NCBI GenBank assembly: GCA_022826205.1
Contig: JAJDVJ010000027.1
Span: 28,440-92,439, forward strand
Source: Silicimonas sp.
GTDB taxonomy: Bacteria; Pseudomonadota; Alphaproteobacteria; Rhodobacterales; Rhodobacteraceae
DNA: 64,000 nt
Direction of reading: 5' to 3'
Shown one piece after another: positions 8,172 to 17,339 of this stretch. A program made the position numbers and the translations under genes. Position 1 is the first letter of the stretch. Every line of letters starts with the position of its first letter. Under the pieces are notes generated by a model, which had not been told where the DNA came from, made no database searches, and saw only the letters and a program-made list of their open reading frames with translations.

Positions 8172-9578
8172 TTAGCCTGGCAGGATGATCTTGCCGGGAT
8201 TCATGATGTTGTCGGGATCGAGGGCCGCCTTGATGGTCGACATGATCTCTGTGGCGGTTCCCAATTCGCTTGAGAGGGATGCGATCTTTCCTTGGCCGAT
8301 GCCGTGCTCACCGGTGACCGTACCGTCCAGTTCGATCGCGAGATTGGCAAGCCATTCGATGAAGTGCTCACACTTCGCACGCTCATCGTCATTGTCCTTG
8401 TCGAAGAACACGGTGTTGTGGAAATTGCCGTCGCCGACATGCCCCAGAATCGGTGAGTAGAGCCCCAGCCTGCTGGCCTCTTCCTGCGACCGCTCCACGG
8501 CCTCTGCAAGATTTGAGATCGGCACGCAGACATCCGTCGCGATCGTGTCCATGCCTGGCCGTGATGCAAGAAGCGCCCAGTAGCCGTCATGACGTGCCTG
8601 CCAGAGACGGGTGCGTTCTTCAGGACTTGATGTCCATTCAAAGCCTGTGCCGCCAAATTCGTCGGCAATCTCCCCGAAGGTCGTGGCTTGCGCAGCCACT
8701 TCGGCCTCCGAGCCGTGGAACTCAAGCAGCAGAAGCGGGTTCACCGGGAGATCAATCTTGGAATAGGCGTTGATGGCAGCCACGCAATCTGCGTCCAGAA
8801 GCTCGATGCGTGCGACCGGCACGCCCATCTGGATAGTGGTGATGACGGCTTGGCAGGCGGCATCGACCGCAGGAAACGTGCAGCGCGCCGAAGACAAGGC
8901 CTCGGGAATTCCGTGCAGCTTCAAGGTAAGTTCGGTGATGATGCCGAGCGTGCCTTCTGACCCGATGAGGAGCCTGGTCAGGTCATAGCCTGCACTCGAC
9001 TTCTTCGCGCGACGCCCGGTCCGGATAATCTCGCCTGATGGCAGCACCGCTTCCAGGCTCAGCACGTTGTCCCGCATCGTCCCGTAGCGCACGGCGTTCG
9101 TGCCCGATGCACGGGTCGCCGCCATGCCGCCAAGGGACGCATCTGCGCCCGGGTCAATGGGAAAGAAGAGCCCGGTATCACGCAATTCCTCGTTCAAGGC
9201 CTTGCGCGTGATCCCCGGCTGGATGACTGCATCAAGATCCTCCGCATGAACCTTGAGCACCTTGTTCATTTGGCTCACGTCGACGGAAATCCCGCCCGCA
9301 GGTGCGTTGACATGTCCTTCAAGTGACGTGCCGGTACCGTAGGCGATGACGGGTGCCTTGTGTGCGGCCGCCACGCTGACGACTTCGGCGACATCTTCCG
9401 TGGACCTCGCGAACACAACTGCGTCAGGCGGCTGGTTCCTGATCCAGGTGGTCGTGTGGCCATGCTGTTCCCGGATCGGGCGACCGGTCTGGAGCCGCTC
9501 GCCGAACCGTTGCTTCAGCACGCCGATGGCGGTTTCAATCCCCGAATTGTTCCGGGGAAGAGTGGTTGCCTGTGCCAT
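8172..9578 (-). CDS. dld: FAD-linked oxidase, D-lactate dehydrogenase (cytochrome) type
   Basis: This is a 468-residue flavoenzyme that oxidises a 2-hydroxy acid, probably D-lactate, and passes electrons to the respiratory chain. The PCMH-type FAD domain shows AYGTGTSLEGHV and the DASLGGMAATRASGTNA segment. The C-terminal FAD-oxidase domain carries HVGDGNFH and GEHGIGQGK, which hold the catalytic and metal-binding histidines. The start MAQATTLPRN at 9578 fits the family; about 100 further codons are open upstream but look non-coding. A GlcD-type glycolate oxidase subunit is the alternative, but no glcEF is present. Confidence 0.8.
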   Translation of the reverse strand: MAQATTLPRNNSGIETAIGVLKQRFGERLQTGRPIREQHGHTTTWIRNQPPDAVVFARSTEDVAEVVSVAAAHKAPVIAYGTGTSLEGHVNAPAGGISVDVSQMNKVLKVHAEDLDAVIQPGITRKALNEELRDTGLFFPIDPGADASLGGMAATRASGTNAVRYGTMRDNVLSLEAVLPSGEIIRTGRRAKKSSAGYDLTRLLIGSEGTLGIITELTLKLHGIPEALSSARCTFPAVDAACQAVITTIQMGVPVARIELLDADCVAAINAYSKIDLPVNPLLLLEFHGSEAEVAAQATTFGEIADEFGGTGFEWTSSPEERTRLWQARHDGYWALLASRPGMDTIATDVCVPISNLAEAVERSQEEASRLGLYSPILGHVGDGNFHNTVFFDKDNDDERAKCEHFIEWLANLAIELDGTVTGEHGIGQGKIASLSSELGTATEIMSTIKAALDPDNIMNPGKIILPG

Positions 9579-9942
9579 GACGGCAAATTGACGCCTGCCA
9601 AGTGCGAACGCAAGCCGGATGATTGTCGTCCGGGACAGCACGTGCGGTGAGACGAACCGTGTCGTGGGAAACCGGAAGGCGCAGAGCAAAAGCGACGGGC
9701 ACTGGTGTCGGGCGTCCCCGACATTCTTGACGGGCTGGGAGCTCTCCACGGGCATGGTGCAAATCGACGGCCGCGCTGCACAGCCACCAAAATCCGACAG
9801 TGGCACTTTGAAGCAATTTCGCACCGCCAACGGAAATCTTCCTTCGGCAGTCTCAGCACTCTTGAAGCCCCTGTCGGCGGCCACTAAGACACTGAAAGGC
9901 AGCGAGGCGGGGGAAACACGTCGGCATAGGCGAATTCAGAAA
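9579..9942. other. Divergent intergenic region upstream of clpP
   Basis: This is about 360 bases between the divergent dld and clpP genes. The clpP frame stays open back to 9619, but that stretch lacks ClpP character. CTTGAA at 9861-9866 followed by CACTAA at about 9882 loosely resembles a heat-shock sigma-32 promoter of alphaproteobacteria; the match is weak. No tig gene precedes clpP here, unlike many related genomes. Confidence 0.35.
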
Positions 9943-10572
9943 ATGAGAGATCCATTCGAGACATACATGAACTTGGTTCCAATGGTGGTCGAGCAGACCA
10001 GCCGGGGAGAACGCGCGTACGACATTTTCTCGCGCCTTCTGAAAGAGCGTATCGTTTTCGTGAATGGACCCGTCCATGACGGGCTAAGCCAGCTTGTCGT
10101 GGCGCAGCTCCTGCACCTGGAGGCGGAAAATCCCTCAAAGGAAATCTCGCTGTACATTAACAGTCCCGGCGGAGTCGTGACAGCCGGTCTCTCGATCTAC
10201 GACACGATGCAGTACATACGCCCTGGCATTGCGACGCTTGTCGTGGGGGAGGCGGCGTCAATGGGATCGCTCCTTCTCGCGGCAGGCGAGAAGGGCATGC
10301 GGATGGCGTTGCCCAATTCCTCGATTATGGTGCATCAGCCGTCCGGCGGTTACCAGGGGCAGGCGACGGACATCATGATCCACGCGCGCCAGACTGAACG
10401 GCTCAAGACTCAACTCAACAAGATTTACGTCAAGCACACCGGGCAGACTCTGAAGAAGGTCGAGGACGCCCTGGAACGGGACAATTTCATGACCCCTGAG
10501 GAAGCCAAGGACTGGGGTCTCATAGATGAGATCGCGGAACGTCGCGCAGAGCCTGATTCCGGCAAGAAATGA
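9943..10572 (+). CDS. clpP: ATP-dependent Clp protease proteolytic subunit ClpP
   Basis: This is a 209-residue serine protease subunit that forms the double-heptamer chamber fed by ClpX or ClpA. The catalytic serine is in GEAASMGS (about Ser106), the histidine in IMVHQPSGG (about His131), and the [13 protein letters not shown] oxyanion region is intact. The start [15 protein letters not shown] matches Rhodobacterales ClpP, so the long open frame upstream was excluded. clpX follows 113 bases downstream. Confidence 0.95.
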   Translation: MRDPFETYMNLVPMVVEQTSRGERAYDIFSRLLKERIVFVNGPVHDGLSQLVVAQLLHLEAENPSKEISLYINSPGGVVTAGLSIYDTMQYIRPGIATLVVGEAASMGSLLLAAGEKGMRMALPNSSIMVHQPSGGYQGQATDIMIHARQTERLKTQLNKIYVKHTGQTLKKVEDALERDNFMTPEEAKDWGLIDEIAERRAEPDSGKK

Positions 10573-10685
10573 CGCCGTTGGCCGCCTCGAAATTTGCGTT
10601 GTGCACCTCCACGCACTCACCTAGGGTCTGCCACATGTGGACGTGTCCTATCGAGCAACGCGACACGCGGAAAAAGGGTTAGGTC

Positions 10686-11945
10686 ATGGCAAAGAACTCC
10701 GGCAGCGGAAAGAACACGCTTTATTGCTCTTTCTGCGGGAAGAGCCAGCACGAGGTCCGGAAGCTGATCGCGGGACCGACCGTGTTCATCTGCGATGAGT
10801 GCGTCGAACTGTGCATGGACATCATACGCGAGGAGACGAAGTCGGCTGCGCTTCGCGCTTCCGATGGCGTGCCGACTCCCAAGGAGATCTGCGAGGTCCT
10901 CGACGACTACGTGATCGGACAGGATTACGCGAAGCGCGTGCTTTCGGTTGCGGTTCACAATCACTACAAGCGCCTGCACCACGCCGGAAAGTCGGATATT
11001 GAGCTAGCGAAGTCCAACATCCTGCTGATCGGCCCGACAGGCTGCGGCAAGACACTGCTTGCTCAGACGCTCGCCCGAATTCTCGACGTCCCATTCACGA
11101 TGGCGGACGCAACGACTCTGACCGAGGCCGGCTACGTTGGCGAGGATGTCGAGAACATCATTCTGAAGCTGCTTCAAGCGTCCGAATACAATGTCGAGCG
11201 GGCGCAGCGCGGAATTGTCTATATCGATGAAGTCGACAAGATCACGCGCAAGTCCGAGAATCCTTCGATTACACGCGACGTTTCCGGCGAAGGCGTGCAG
11301 CAGGCGCTCCTGAAGATCATGGAAGGCACCGTGGCCAGCGTGCCTCCCCAAGGCGGGCGCAAGCACCCGCAGCAGGAATTCCTTCAAGTGGACACGACCA
11401 ACATTCTCTTCATATGCGGTGGCGCCTTCGCGGGGCTTGAAAAGGTCATCCAACGGCGCGGAAAAGGCTCGGCCATTGGCTTTGGCGCCGATGTCAGGGA
11501 CAGCGAAGATCGCGACGCAGGTGAGATCCTTGCACAGCTCGAACCCGAGGACCTTCTGAAGTTCGGATTGATCCCGGAATTCGTGGGCCGGCTGCCGGTT
11601 ATTGCCACCTTGTCGGATCTCGACGAAGACGCATTGGTCACCATTCTCACCGAACCGAAGAATGCCTTGGTTCGGCAGTACCAGCGACTATTCGAGCTGG
11701 AAGACACCCGGCTAACGATCACCGATGACGCGCTCAGGACCATCGCGAAGAAGGCAATTGAACGGAAGACCGGCGCTCGCGGGCTTCGTTCGATTCTAGA
11801 GAACATCCTTCTCGACACGATGTTCGAACTGCCCGGGCTGGAGAGCGTCGAAGAAGTGGTGGTGAACGACGAGGCGGTGATTTCGGAGGCCCGGCCACTG
11901 ATGATCCATGCCGAAAGGCAGCGCAAGCCGGCAAGCGCGGGCTGA
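10686..11945 (+). CDS. clpX: ATP-dependent Clp protease ATP-binding subunit ClpX
   Basis: This is a 419-residue AAA+ unfoldase. The N-terminal zinc-binding domain is [11 protein letters not shown]...CDECVELC (about residues 15-42). Walker A is GPTGCGKT, Walker B is IVYIDEVDK, and the pore and sensor regions ([18 protein letters not shown]) are present. It recognises tagged substrates and translocates them into ClpP. It is full length. No lon gene follows; a sulfur-oxidation cluster comes next. Confidence 0.96.
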   Translation: MAKNSGSGKNTLYCSFCGKSQHEVRKLIAGPTVFICDECVELCMDIIREETKSAALRASDGVPTPKEICEVLDDYVIGQDYAKRVLSVAVHNHYKRLHHAGKSDIELAKSNILLIGPTGCGKTLLAQTLARILDVPFTMADATTLTEAGYVGEDVENIILKLLQASEYNVERAQRGIVYIDEVDKITRKSENPSITRDVSGEGVQQALLKIMEGTVASVPPQGGRKHPQQEFLQVDTTNILFICGGAFAGLEKVIQRRGKGSAIGFGADVRDSEDRDAGEILAQLEPEDLLKFGLIPEFVGRLPVIATLSDLDEDALVTILTEPKNALVRQYQRLFELEDTRLTITDDALRTIAKKAIERKTGARGLRSILENILLDTMFELPGLESVEEVVVNDEAVISEARPLMIHAERQRKPASAG

Positions 11946-12207
11946 TCACCGAGACCGACGCTGGCACATTCGTGAAGACGCACGGGCCGACGGGCGAGGA
12001 GGGCGCTGGACGCATGCCGAACTCCGTGGCATTCTGACGTACGCCGAGAAAGTGCTTCCTGACGTCGGAATGCCGACCCAATTCTACGGCACGGGAGTCT
12101 TCAGGCCGCTTGAAAGCCGTGAGGGAATGCCCATCCTTATGGTTCGGCAGATCAACGAAGTTTCCGTACATCTGCTGACGCTAAAGGAAAGATCAAGGAG
12201 CCTCGAC

Positions 12208-12630
12208 ATGCCGATGACACGCAGAGACGTGGTGGTGCTCGCGACGGGAACCGTTGCTGCCTATGGACTGCATGCCGTTCCGGCCACGGCCAGCGCCGTG
12301 GATGAGGCCATCGCCGCATTCACTGGCGGTGCGGAACCTGTCGAAGGCGGCGTCATTCTCAATGTGCCAGAAATCGCAGAGAACGGCAATTCGGTGCCGA
12401 TCAGCCTTTCCGCCGAAGGTGCGGTGGCAATCTTGGTCGTTTCCACGGAAAATCCGCTGCCCGGCGTGGCCACGTTCAGGTTCGGCCCGCTCTCGGCTTC
12501 GCCTTCCGGTTCGACCCGCATCCGCCTTGCAAGGAGCCAGGACGTGATTGCGGTTGCGAAAATGGAAGACGGGACATTCCGCAGGACAAGCGCGTCGGTG
12601 AGAGTCACCGTCGGTGGCTGTGGCGGTTGA
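12208..12630 (+). CDS. soxY: Thiosulfate oxidation carrier protein SoxY
   Basis: This is a 140-residue periplasmic sulfur carrier subunit. A twin-arginine signal (MTRRDVVVL then a hydrophobic run ending AVPATASA) suggests Tat export. The C-terminus ends VTVGGCGG, where Cys138 on the swinging arm carries the sulfur intermediate. AAGGAG 7 bases upstream supports the ATG at 12208. The frame is open back to 11908, but the extra residues are not SoxY-like. It pairs with SoxZ, which starts 12 bases downstream. Confidence 0.92.
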   Translation: MPMTRRDVVVLATGTVAAYGLHAVPATASAVDEAIAAFTGGAEPVEGGVILNVPEIAENGNSVPISLSAEGAVAILVVSTENPLPGVATFRFGPLSASPSGSTRIRLARSQDVIAVAKMEDGTFRRTSASVRVTVGGCGG

Positions 12631-12642
12631 GGAGGAAGAGAC

Positions 12643-12972
12643 ATGGCAAAAGGCGTCAAACCTCGTGTCAAGCTTCCGAAGACGGCGGCCGTCGGCGACA
12701 CGATTACGATCAGGACTCTGATTAACCACAAGATGGAATCGGGTCAGCGCAAGGATAGCGACGGCAACATCGTTCCACGATCGATCGTCAACCGATTCAC
12801 TGCAGAGTTCAATGGCCAGTCGGTGATCGACGTACAGATGGAGCCGGCGATCTCGAGCAATCCGTACTTTCAGTTCGAGGCCAAAGTGCCTGAATCGGGC
12901 GAGTTTGTCTTCACGTGGCACGATGACGACGGTGATGTCTATGTCCTGTCGAAACGCATCGAGATCAGTTGA
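12643..12972 (+). CDS. soxZ: Thiosulfate oxidation carrier complex protein SoxZ
   Basis: This is a 109-residue immunoglobulin-like partner of SoxY. IRTLINHKMESGQRKD and the VSFxF-like end FVFTWHDDDGDVY are characteristic. It has no signal peptide and would be co-exported with SoxY through the Tat pathway. The ribosome site is GAGGAGGAAGAG. soxXA, soxB and soxCD are not in the window, so SoxYZ must work either with distant genes or in a reduced pathway with the cytochrome and flavoprotein that follow. Confidence 0.93.
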   Translation: MAKGVKPRVKLPKTAAVGDTITIRTLINHKMESGQRKDSDGNIVPRSIVNRFTAEFNGQSVIDVQMEPAISSNPYFQFEAKVPESGEFVFTWHDDDGDVYVLSKRIEIS

Positions 12973-13102
12973 AGGGCGCATGACTCAGCTGCTAACGTCT
13001 AGCCGACAATCCCCGAGTTTCGGGAAGTGCGTCGCGTGAACGTAACCTGCCACAGAAACGGCATTCCGCCATTGGTCGTGTACGAGCGCGGAGACGGGGA
13101 AA

Positions 13103-13996
13103 ATGTTGAGGTTCCTTAGCGTCTTCATTCCGTCGGTTGCGGCCGTGACAGTCGTGCTCATTTCGGCATACGTGTTTGCCAACCGACTCGTGGACAGGGC
13201 GCCGGAACCCGCCGCAGCGCACGTGCCTGAACCGATGGTCGTCCAGCGTGATGTTGTGCCCGAGGATGTCACGAAGGTCATTGACGCTGCCATCGTCGCG
13301 GTGAACGAGGTCACCGAGTTGGCATCCGGAAGTGACGACGCCGTGACGACCTCGCCGGTTTCCGAACTCGCTGCCGCAGGAGAAAAGGCATTCAGGAAGT
13401 GCAAGGCCTGCCATCAGATTGGCAAGGATGCAAGAAACCGGGCCGGGCCGACATTGAACGGAGTTGTCGGTCGCGTCGCGGCAAGCGTGGAGGGCTTCAG
13501 CTACTCGAAGGCAATGAAGGCGGCAGGCAAGCGCGGCCTCATCTGGAACGAGGAGGAACTTGCCGGATATCTGGCGAAGCCACGCGTGCATTTGAAAGGT
13601 ACCAAGATGTCCTTCGCCGGTCTCAAGTCGGAGGAAGAGATCGCCGCCACCATTGCGTTCCTCAAGACGTTCTCGGAATCCCCTGTCGGCGTCGAAGACA
13701 GCGACGTTTCGGAAGCCGCCCCCGAAGTCTCGCTGGATGCATCGGTGCTCGACATCGAGGGCGATCCGGAGTACGGCGAATACCTGTCATCCGAGTGCAC
13801 GACGTGCCATCAGGCAGATGGTGCAGACGACGGCATTCCGTCCATCGTGCGTTGGGGGGAAGACAGATTCGTGACGGTCATGCATGCCTACAAGCTTGGC
13901 GTGCGCGAGCATCCCGTCATGAACATGGTTGCCGGACGCCTTGGCAACGAGGAAATCGCGGCTTTGGCCGCCTACTTTGCGGCTCTCGAAGACTGA
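13103..13996 (+). CDS. Membrane-anchored two-haem cytochrome c (CycM-like domain fused to FccA/SoxE-like domain)
   Basis: This is a 297-residue protein. Residues about 5-27 form a single hydrophobic anchor, followed by a Pro/Val-rich linker. The first haem domain has CKACH at 100-104 and a KMSF methionine ligand region, and resembles cytochrome c552/CycM. The second has CTTCH at 232-236 with HPVMNM downstream, and resembles the cytochrome subunit of sulfide dehydrogenase (FccA/SoxE). The flavoprotein gene starts 20 bases later, so this protein probably accepts its electrons and passes them to the membrane chain. Fusion of the two domain types is the unusual point. Confidence 0.85.
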   Translation: MLRFLSVFIPSVAAVTVVLISAYVFANRLVDRAPEPAAAHVPEPMVVQRDVVPEDVTKVIDAAIVAVNEVTELASGSDDAVTTSPVSELAAAGEKAFRKCKACHQIGKDARNRAGPTLNGVVGRVAASVEGFSYSKAMKAAGKRGLIWNEEELAGYLAKPRVHLKGTKMSFAGLKSEEEIAATIAFLKTFSESPVGVEDSDVSEAAPEVSLDASVLDIEGDPEYGEYLSSECTTCHQADGADDGIPSIVRWGEDRFVTVMHAYKLGVREHPVMNMVAGRLGNEEIAALAAYFAALED

Positions 13997-14015
13997 CAAT
14001 CTCAAGGAGGGAAAA

Positions 14016-15284
14016 ATGTCACTGAACAGAAGATCGTTTCTGGCGAGCACGGTCGGGGTCTCCGCCTCGCTTGCCGCACCCGCCGTGTGGAGTGCTTCGC
14101 ACGGACGGCCACGTGTCGTCGTGATCGGCGGCGGTGCGGGAGGCGCGACCGCGGCGCGCTATGTCGCCAAGGACAGCGACGGCGCGATCGACGTTACGCT
14201 CGTCGAGCCAACGCGAACCTACTACACCTGCTTCTTTTCGAACTTGTACTTGGGAGGCTTCAAGGAGATCTCGGACATCGGCCACAGCTACGGCACGCTC
14301 GCGGGCGCTCACGGGGTCAACGTGGTGCACGACTGGGCCGTGGATGTTGATCGCGGCGCGAAGACGGTGACGCTCGCCGGGGGTGCAACGCTTGACTACG
14401 ACAAGTTGATCCTCTCTCCGGGCATCGACTTCATCGACGGGTCGGTCCCCGGATGGGACGTTTCGGCCCAGAACAGGATGCCGCATGCCTACAAGGCCGG
14501 CTCGCAGACCGAGCTTCTGAGATCCCAGCTCATGGGAATGAAGGAGGGCGGACTCTTCGTGATGGTCGCTCCGCCAAATCCCTTTCGCTGTCCGCCGGGT
14601 CCATATGAGCGCGTTTCCATGGTTGCCCACTTGCTGAAGAGCAGCAATCCGACTGCCAAGATCCTGATCGCCGATCCAAAGGAGAAGTTCTCGAAACAGG
14701 CACTCTTCGAGGAAGGTTGGGAAAGGCACTACGGTGGCATGATCAGCCGTCTCGGTCCGGATTTCGGAGGAGGGAACGTATCCGTCGATCCCGACGCGAT
14801 GACCGTGGACATCGATGGCCAGGTCGAGAATGCCGACGTGGTCAATGTCATTCCCGCGATGAAGGCGGGCCGCATCGCGGAAGTTGCGGGCGTGACCGAC
14901 GGCAACTGGGCTCCGGTCAACGCAATCGACATGTCGAGCAAGGCGGATCCCGACGTTCACGTGCTGGGCGATGCGAGCCAACAAGGCGACATGCCCAAGT
15001 CGGGATTCTCGGCAAACAGCCAGGCCAAGGTCTGCGCCAATGCCGTTCGAGGCGCCCTGACCGGATCAAGGGTGTTCCCCGCCCGGTTCTCGAACACATG
15101 CTGGTCGCTTATCGCAAGCAACGACGGTGTGAAGGTCGGTGCCACGTACGAGGCCACGCCGGAAAAGATCGCCAGGGTTGACGGCTTCATCAGCCAGACG
15201 GGCGAGGACGCTGCCCTCCGGAAGGCGACCTACGAGGAGTCCGAAGGCTGGTATGCGGGCATTGCGGCCGACATTTTTGGCTGA
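14016..15284 (+). CDS. fccB: Sulfide dehydrogenase flavoprotein (FccB/SoxF family)
   Basis: This is a 422-residue periplasmic FAD protein. A Tat signal (NRRSFLAST... ending AAPAVWSA) precedes the FAD-binding GGGAGGATAARY. Two redox cysteines fit the flavocytochrome c pattern: one in TYYTCFFSN (the cysteine next to FAD) and one in PNPFRCPPGPYER. The C-terminal FCSD domain contains FSNTCWSLI. It oxidises sulfide, or stimulates Sox turnover in the SoxF role. AAGGAGGG lies upstream of the ATG at 14016. Confidence 0.9.
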   Translation: MSLNRRSFLASTVGVSASLAAPAVWSASHGRPRVVVIGGGAGGATAARYVAKDSDGAIDVTLVEPTRTYYTCFFSNLYLGGFKEISDIGHSYGTLAGAHGVNVVHDWAVDVDRGAKTVTLAGGATLDYDKLILSPGIDFIDGSVPGWDVSAQNRMPHAYKAGSQTELLRSQLMGMKEGGLFVMVAPPNPFRCPPGPYERVSMVAHLLKSSNPTAKILIADPKEKFSKQALFEEGWERHYGGMISRLGPDFGGGNVSVDPDAMTVDIDGQVENADVVNVIPAMKAGRIAEVAGVTDGNWAPVNAIDMSSKADPDVHVLGDASQQGDMPKSGFSANSQAKVCANAVRGALTGSRVFPARFSNTCWSLIASNDGVKVGATYEATPEKIARVDGFISQTGEDAALRKATYEESEGWYAGIAADIFG

Positions 15285-15315
15285 CCTGCTGTCCGAACGA
15301 GATGCCACAGTTGTA

Positions 15316-15341
15316 GCCCCGGGGATGACGATCCCTGGGGC
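15316..15341. terminator. Hairpin between convergent fccB and FAH-family genes
   Basis: GCCCCGGGGA (15316-15325) pairs with TCCCTGGGGC (15332-15341) through ten pairs, one of them a G-T wobble, around the loop TGACGA. It lies between two convergent genes and could end transcription from both sides. There is no T run on either side, so a classical intrinsic terminator is not proven. Confidence 0.5.
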
Positions 15342-15400
15342 ATCAAGCGTCACGAGGTGATTGATTCGGCAATCTGTCCACTTGGTTTCGAGGACGGTCG

Positions 15401-16543
15401 TCAGACCAGGTTTCGGGCTGCAAGATTGCGCATGAGATCCGCCAGCCCGAATTCCCAGGGAGGACATTCGGTCGAGAGCCGCACTGTGTTCTGCAGGACG
15501 CCAAGTCCCTTGGAGGAGATTGTGACCTGGTCACCGAGCTTGTGCGTGAACCCCTGGCCAGGTTCGTCCCTGTCCTCGATGGGTGCGAACAGGGTGCCAA
15601 GGAAGAGCACGAACCCGTCCGGGTATTGATGATGCCGGCCGATGACCTGTGCGATGAGATCAAGAGGATCCCGGCTGATTTCGGACATGAGGCTCCAGCC
15701 TTCCAGCACGAATCCATCCTCGCCCTCGACGTGCAGGTTCAGTTCGGCACTGCGTACGTCATCCATTGAATAGGTCTCGTCAAAGAGGCGGATCATGGGG
15801 CCAATGGCGCAACTGGCGTTGTTGTCCTTGGCCATCGGAAGCAGGAGGGCCGAACGGCCTTCGACATCCCGCAAGTTGACGTCGTTGCCAAGCGTTGCAC
15901 CTTGGCAAGCGCCTTTCGAATTCACCGCGAGAACAATTTCCGGCTCAGGATTGTTCCAGGTCGAAACAGGGTGGAGGCCGATTTCCGCGCCGGTGCCGAC
16001 GGATGACAGCGGTTGTGCCTTCGAGAAAACTTCTGCATCGGGCCCGATTCCGACCTCGAGATATTGCGACCAAAGGCCCTCGGCGACCAGTTCCTGCTTC
16101 ACTTGCGTCGCCTTCTCCGACCCCGCCACGATTTCGTTGAGCGAGTTGCCAACGATCTTGTGGACGCGGCTTCGCACCACATCCGCCTTGGTCGGGTCGC
16201 CGGCGGCCTGTTCTTCGATCACGCGTTCGACCATGGATTGGGCAAAGGTGACACCGCACGCCTTGACCGCCTGAAGATCGCATGGGGCCAGCCAAGACAA
16301 GCCGTCGCTCTGCTCCGATGCGCCGCGATCCGCATCAGGAAAGCCGATTGCCTCGCCCTCCGAGTTGCGGACATGGGCCACCGGGTCATCCATCTCCAGC
16401 ACATCCCGGGCGGTCGGTGCGCTGCGCGACGTAATGTCAACCAGTTTACCATCACGCAACGTCACGACGGACGGGCCAATGCCCGGTCGCCAGATGCGCC
16501 CGATCCAGGCGCCGGTGGTCTCTTCGTCCGAAAACATCGTCAT
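15401..16543 (-). CDS. Fumarylacetoacetate hydrolase (FAH) family protein
   Basis: This is a 380-residue cytosolic enzyme. The C-terminal FAH domain shows EIGLHPVSTWNNPEPEIVL, with the acidic metal ligands, and GNDVNLRDVEGRS, with the following KDNNASCAIGP. The long form of this family includes 2-keto-3-deoxy-pentonate dehydratases, which would fit the dehydratase two genes upstream. The ATG at 16543 overlaps the stop of the preceding gene as ATGA; the frame is open much further upstream only because it reads through that gene. The exact substrate is inferred. Confidence 0.8.
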   Translation of the reverse strand: MTMFSDEETTGAWIGRIWRPGIGPSVVTLRDGKLVDITSRSAPTARDVLEMDDPVAHVRNSEGEAIGFPDADRGASEQSDGLSWLAPCDLQAVKACGVTFAQSMVERVIEEQAAGDPTKADVVRSRVHKIVGNSLNEIVAGSEKATQVKQELVAEGLWSQYLEVGIGPDAEVFSKAQPLSSVGTGAEIGLHPVSTWNNPEPEIVLAVNSKGACQGATLGNDVNLRDVEGRSALLLPMAKDNNASCAIGPMIRLFDETYSMDDVRSAELNLHVEGEDGFVLEGWSLMSEISRDPLDLIAQVIGRHHQYPDGFVLFLGTLFAPIEDRDEPGQGFTHKLGDQVTISSKGLGVLQNTVRLSTECPPWEFGLADLMRNLAARNLV

Positions 16544-17256
16544 CGCTTTCTTGCCGCTCGCCAAACCTCGAACTTCTCGACGGTCTCCTGGCGAGTTGCA
16601 GGGTAGAGCCCGATGATCGTATCCCCGGCGCGAACCCGTTCCACCACGAAAGTCTCGTATTCGGTCATCTCGTGGGCTTCGTTCGCCACCTCTTCGGCAA
16701 GATGCGCTGGAATCACGATCACGCCCTCGTTGTCGCCCACGACGATGTCGCCAGGAAAAACCGGCGCATCGCCGCAGCCTACCGGACAATTGATCTCTAT
16801 CGCCTCGTGATGTGTGAGATTCGTCGGTGCCGAAGGGCGCTGGTGATAGGCAGGAATGTCCAAGGCACCGATGGCGTGCGCGTCCCTGAAACCGCCGTCT
16901 GTCACGACGCCCTCTCCACCTCGAACCATGAGCCGCGTGACCAGGATGTCGCCTGCGCTTGCGGCTCGCGTGTCGTTCCTGCTGTCCATGACAAGGACGT
17001 GACCGGGCGGGCAGGTCTCGATCGCGTGACGCTGTGGATGCCTCGGGTTCTGGAACTCGGACAGCCGGTTCCTGTCCTCGCGTGCAGGCATGTAGCGTAG
17101 CGTAAAGGCGGGACCGACCATGTTGCGGCCCTTTGGGGCTACTGGGGTGACGCCTTGAACAACCTGTCGCGTCAGGCCCCTCTTGAACAGCGCGGTGGCA
17201 AGCGTCGCCACCGACACGTGTCGAAGAATCTCAATCGCATCGTCTGAAACCGTCAT
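16540..17256 (-). CDS. RraA / 4-hydroxy-4-methyl-2-oxoglutarate aldolase family protein
   Basis: This is a 238-residue protein of the RraA fold. GVVTDGGFRDAHAI holds the R-D pair found in aldolase members, and PGDIVVGDNEGVIVIP is the family C-terminal motif. In this setting, between an IlvD-type dehydratase and an FAH-family enzyme, a metal-dependent aldolase acting on a 2-keto-3-deoxy acid is more likely than an RNase E regulator; this is inference. The start MTVSDD at 17256 has GAGGGG upstream. Confidence 0.8.
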   Translation of the reverse strand: MTVSDDAIEILRHVSVATLATALFKRGLTRQVVQGVTPVAPKGRNMVGPAFTLRYMPAREDRNRLSEFQNPRHPQRHAIETCPPGHVLVMDSRNDTRAASAGDILVTRLMVRGGEGVVTDGGFRDAHAIGALDIPAYHQRPSAPTNLTHHEAIEINCPVGCGDAPVFPGDIVVGDNEGVIVIPAHLAEEVANEAHEMTEYETFVVERVRAGDTIIGLYPATRQETVEKFEVWRAARKR

Positions 17257-17339
17257 TCGCGCCCCTCGTTTTGTGCAACTTTCCAAGTCCTGGCCGATTA
17301 ATCCCACTCTCGCGGGATGGATCCGGTCTTGCCCTCGCG

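Noticed and set aside
9861..9887. Heat-shock sigma-32 promoter before clpP
   Set aside because: CTTGAA is good, but the -10 part matches poorly, so it is mentioned only as a possibility in the region note.
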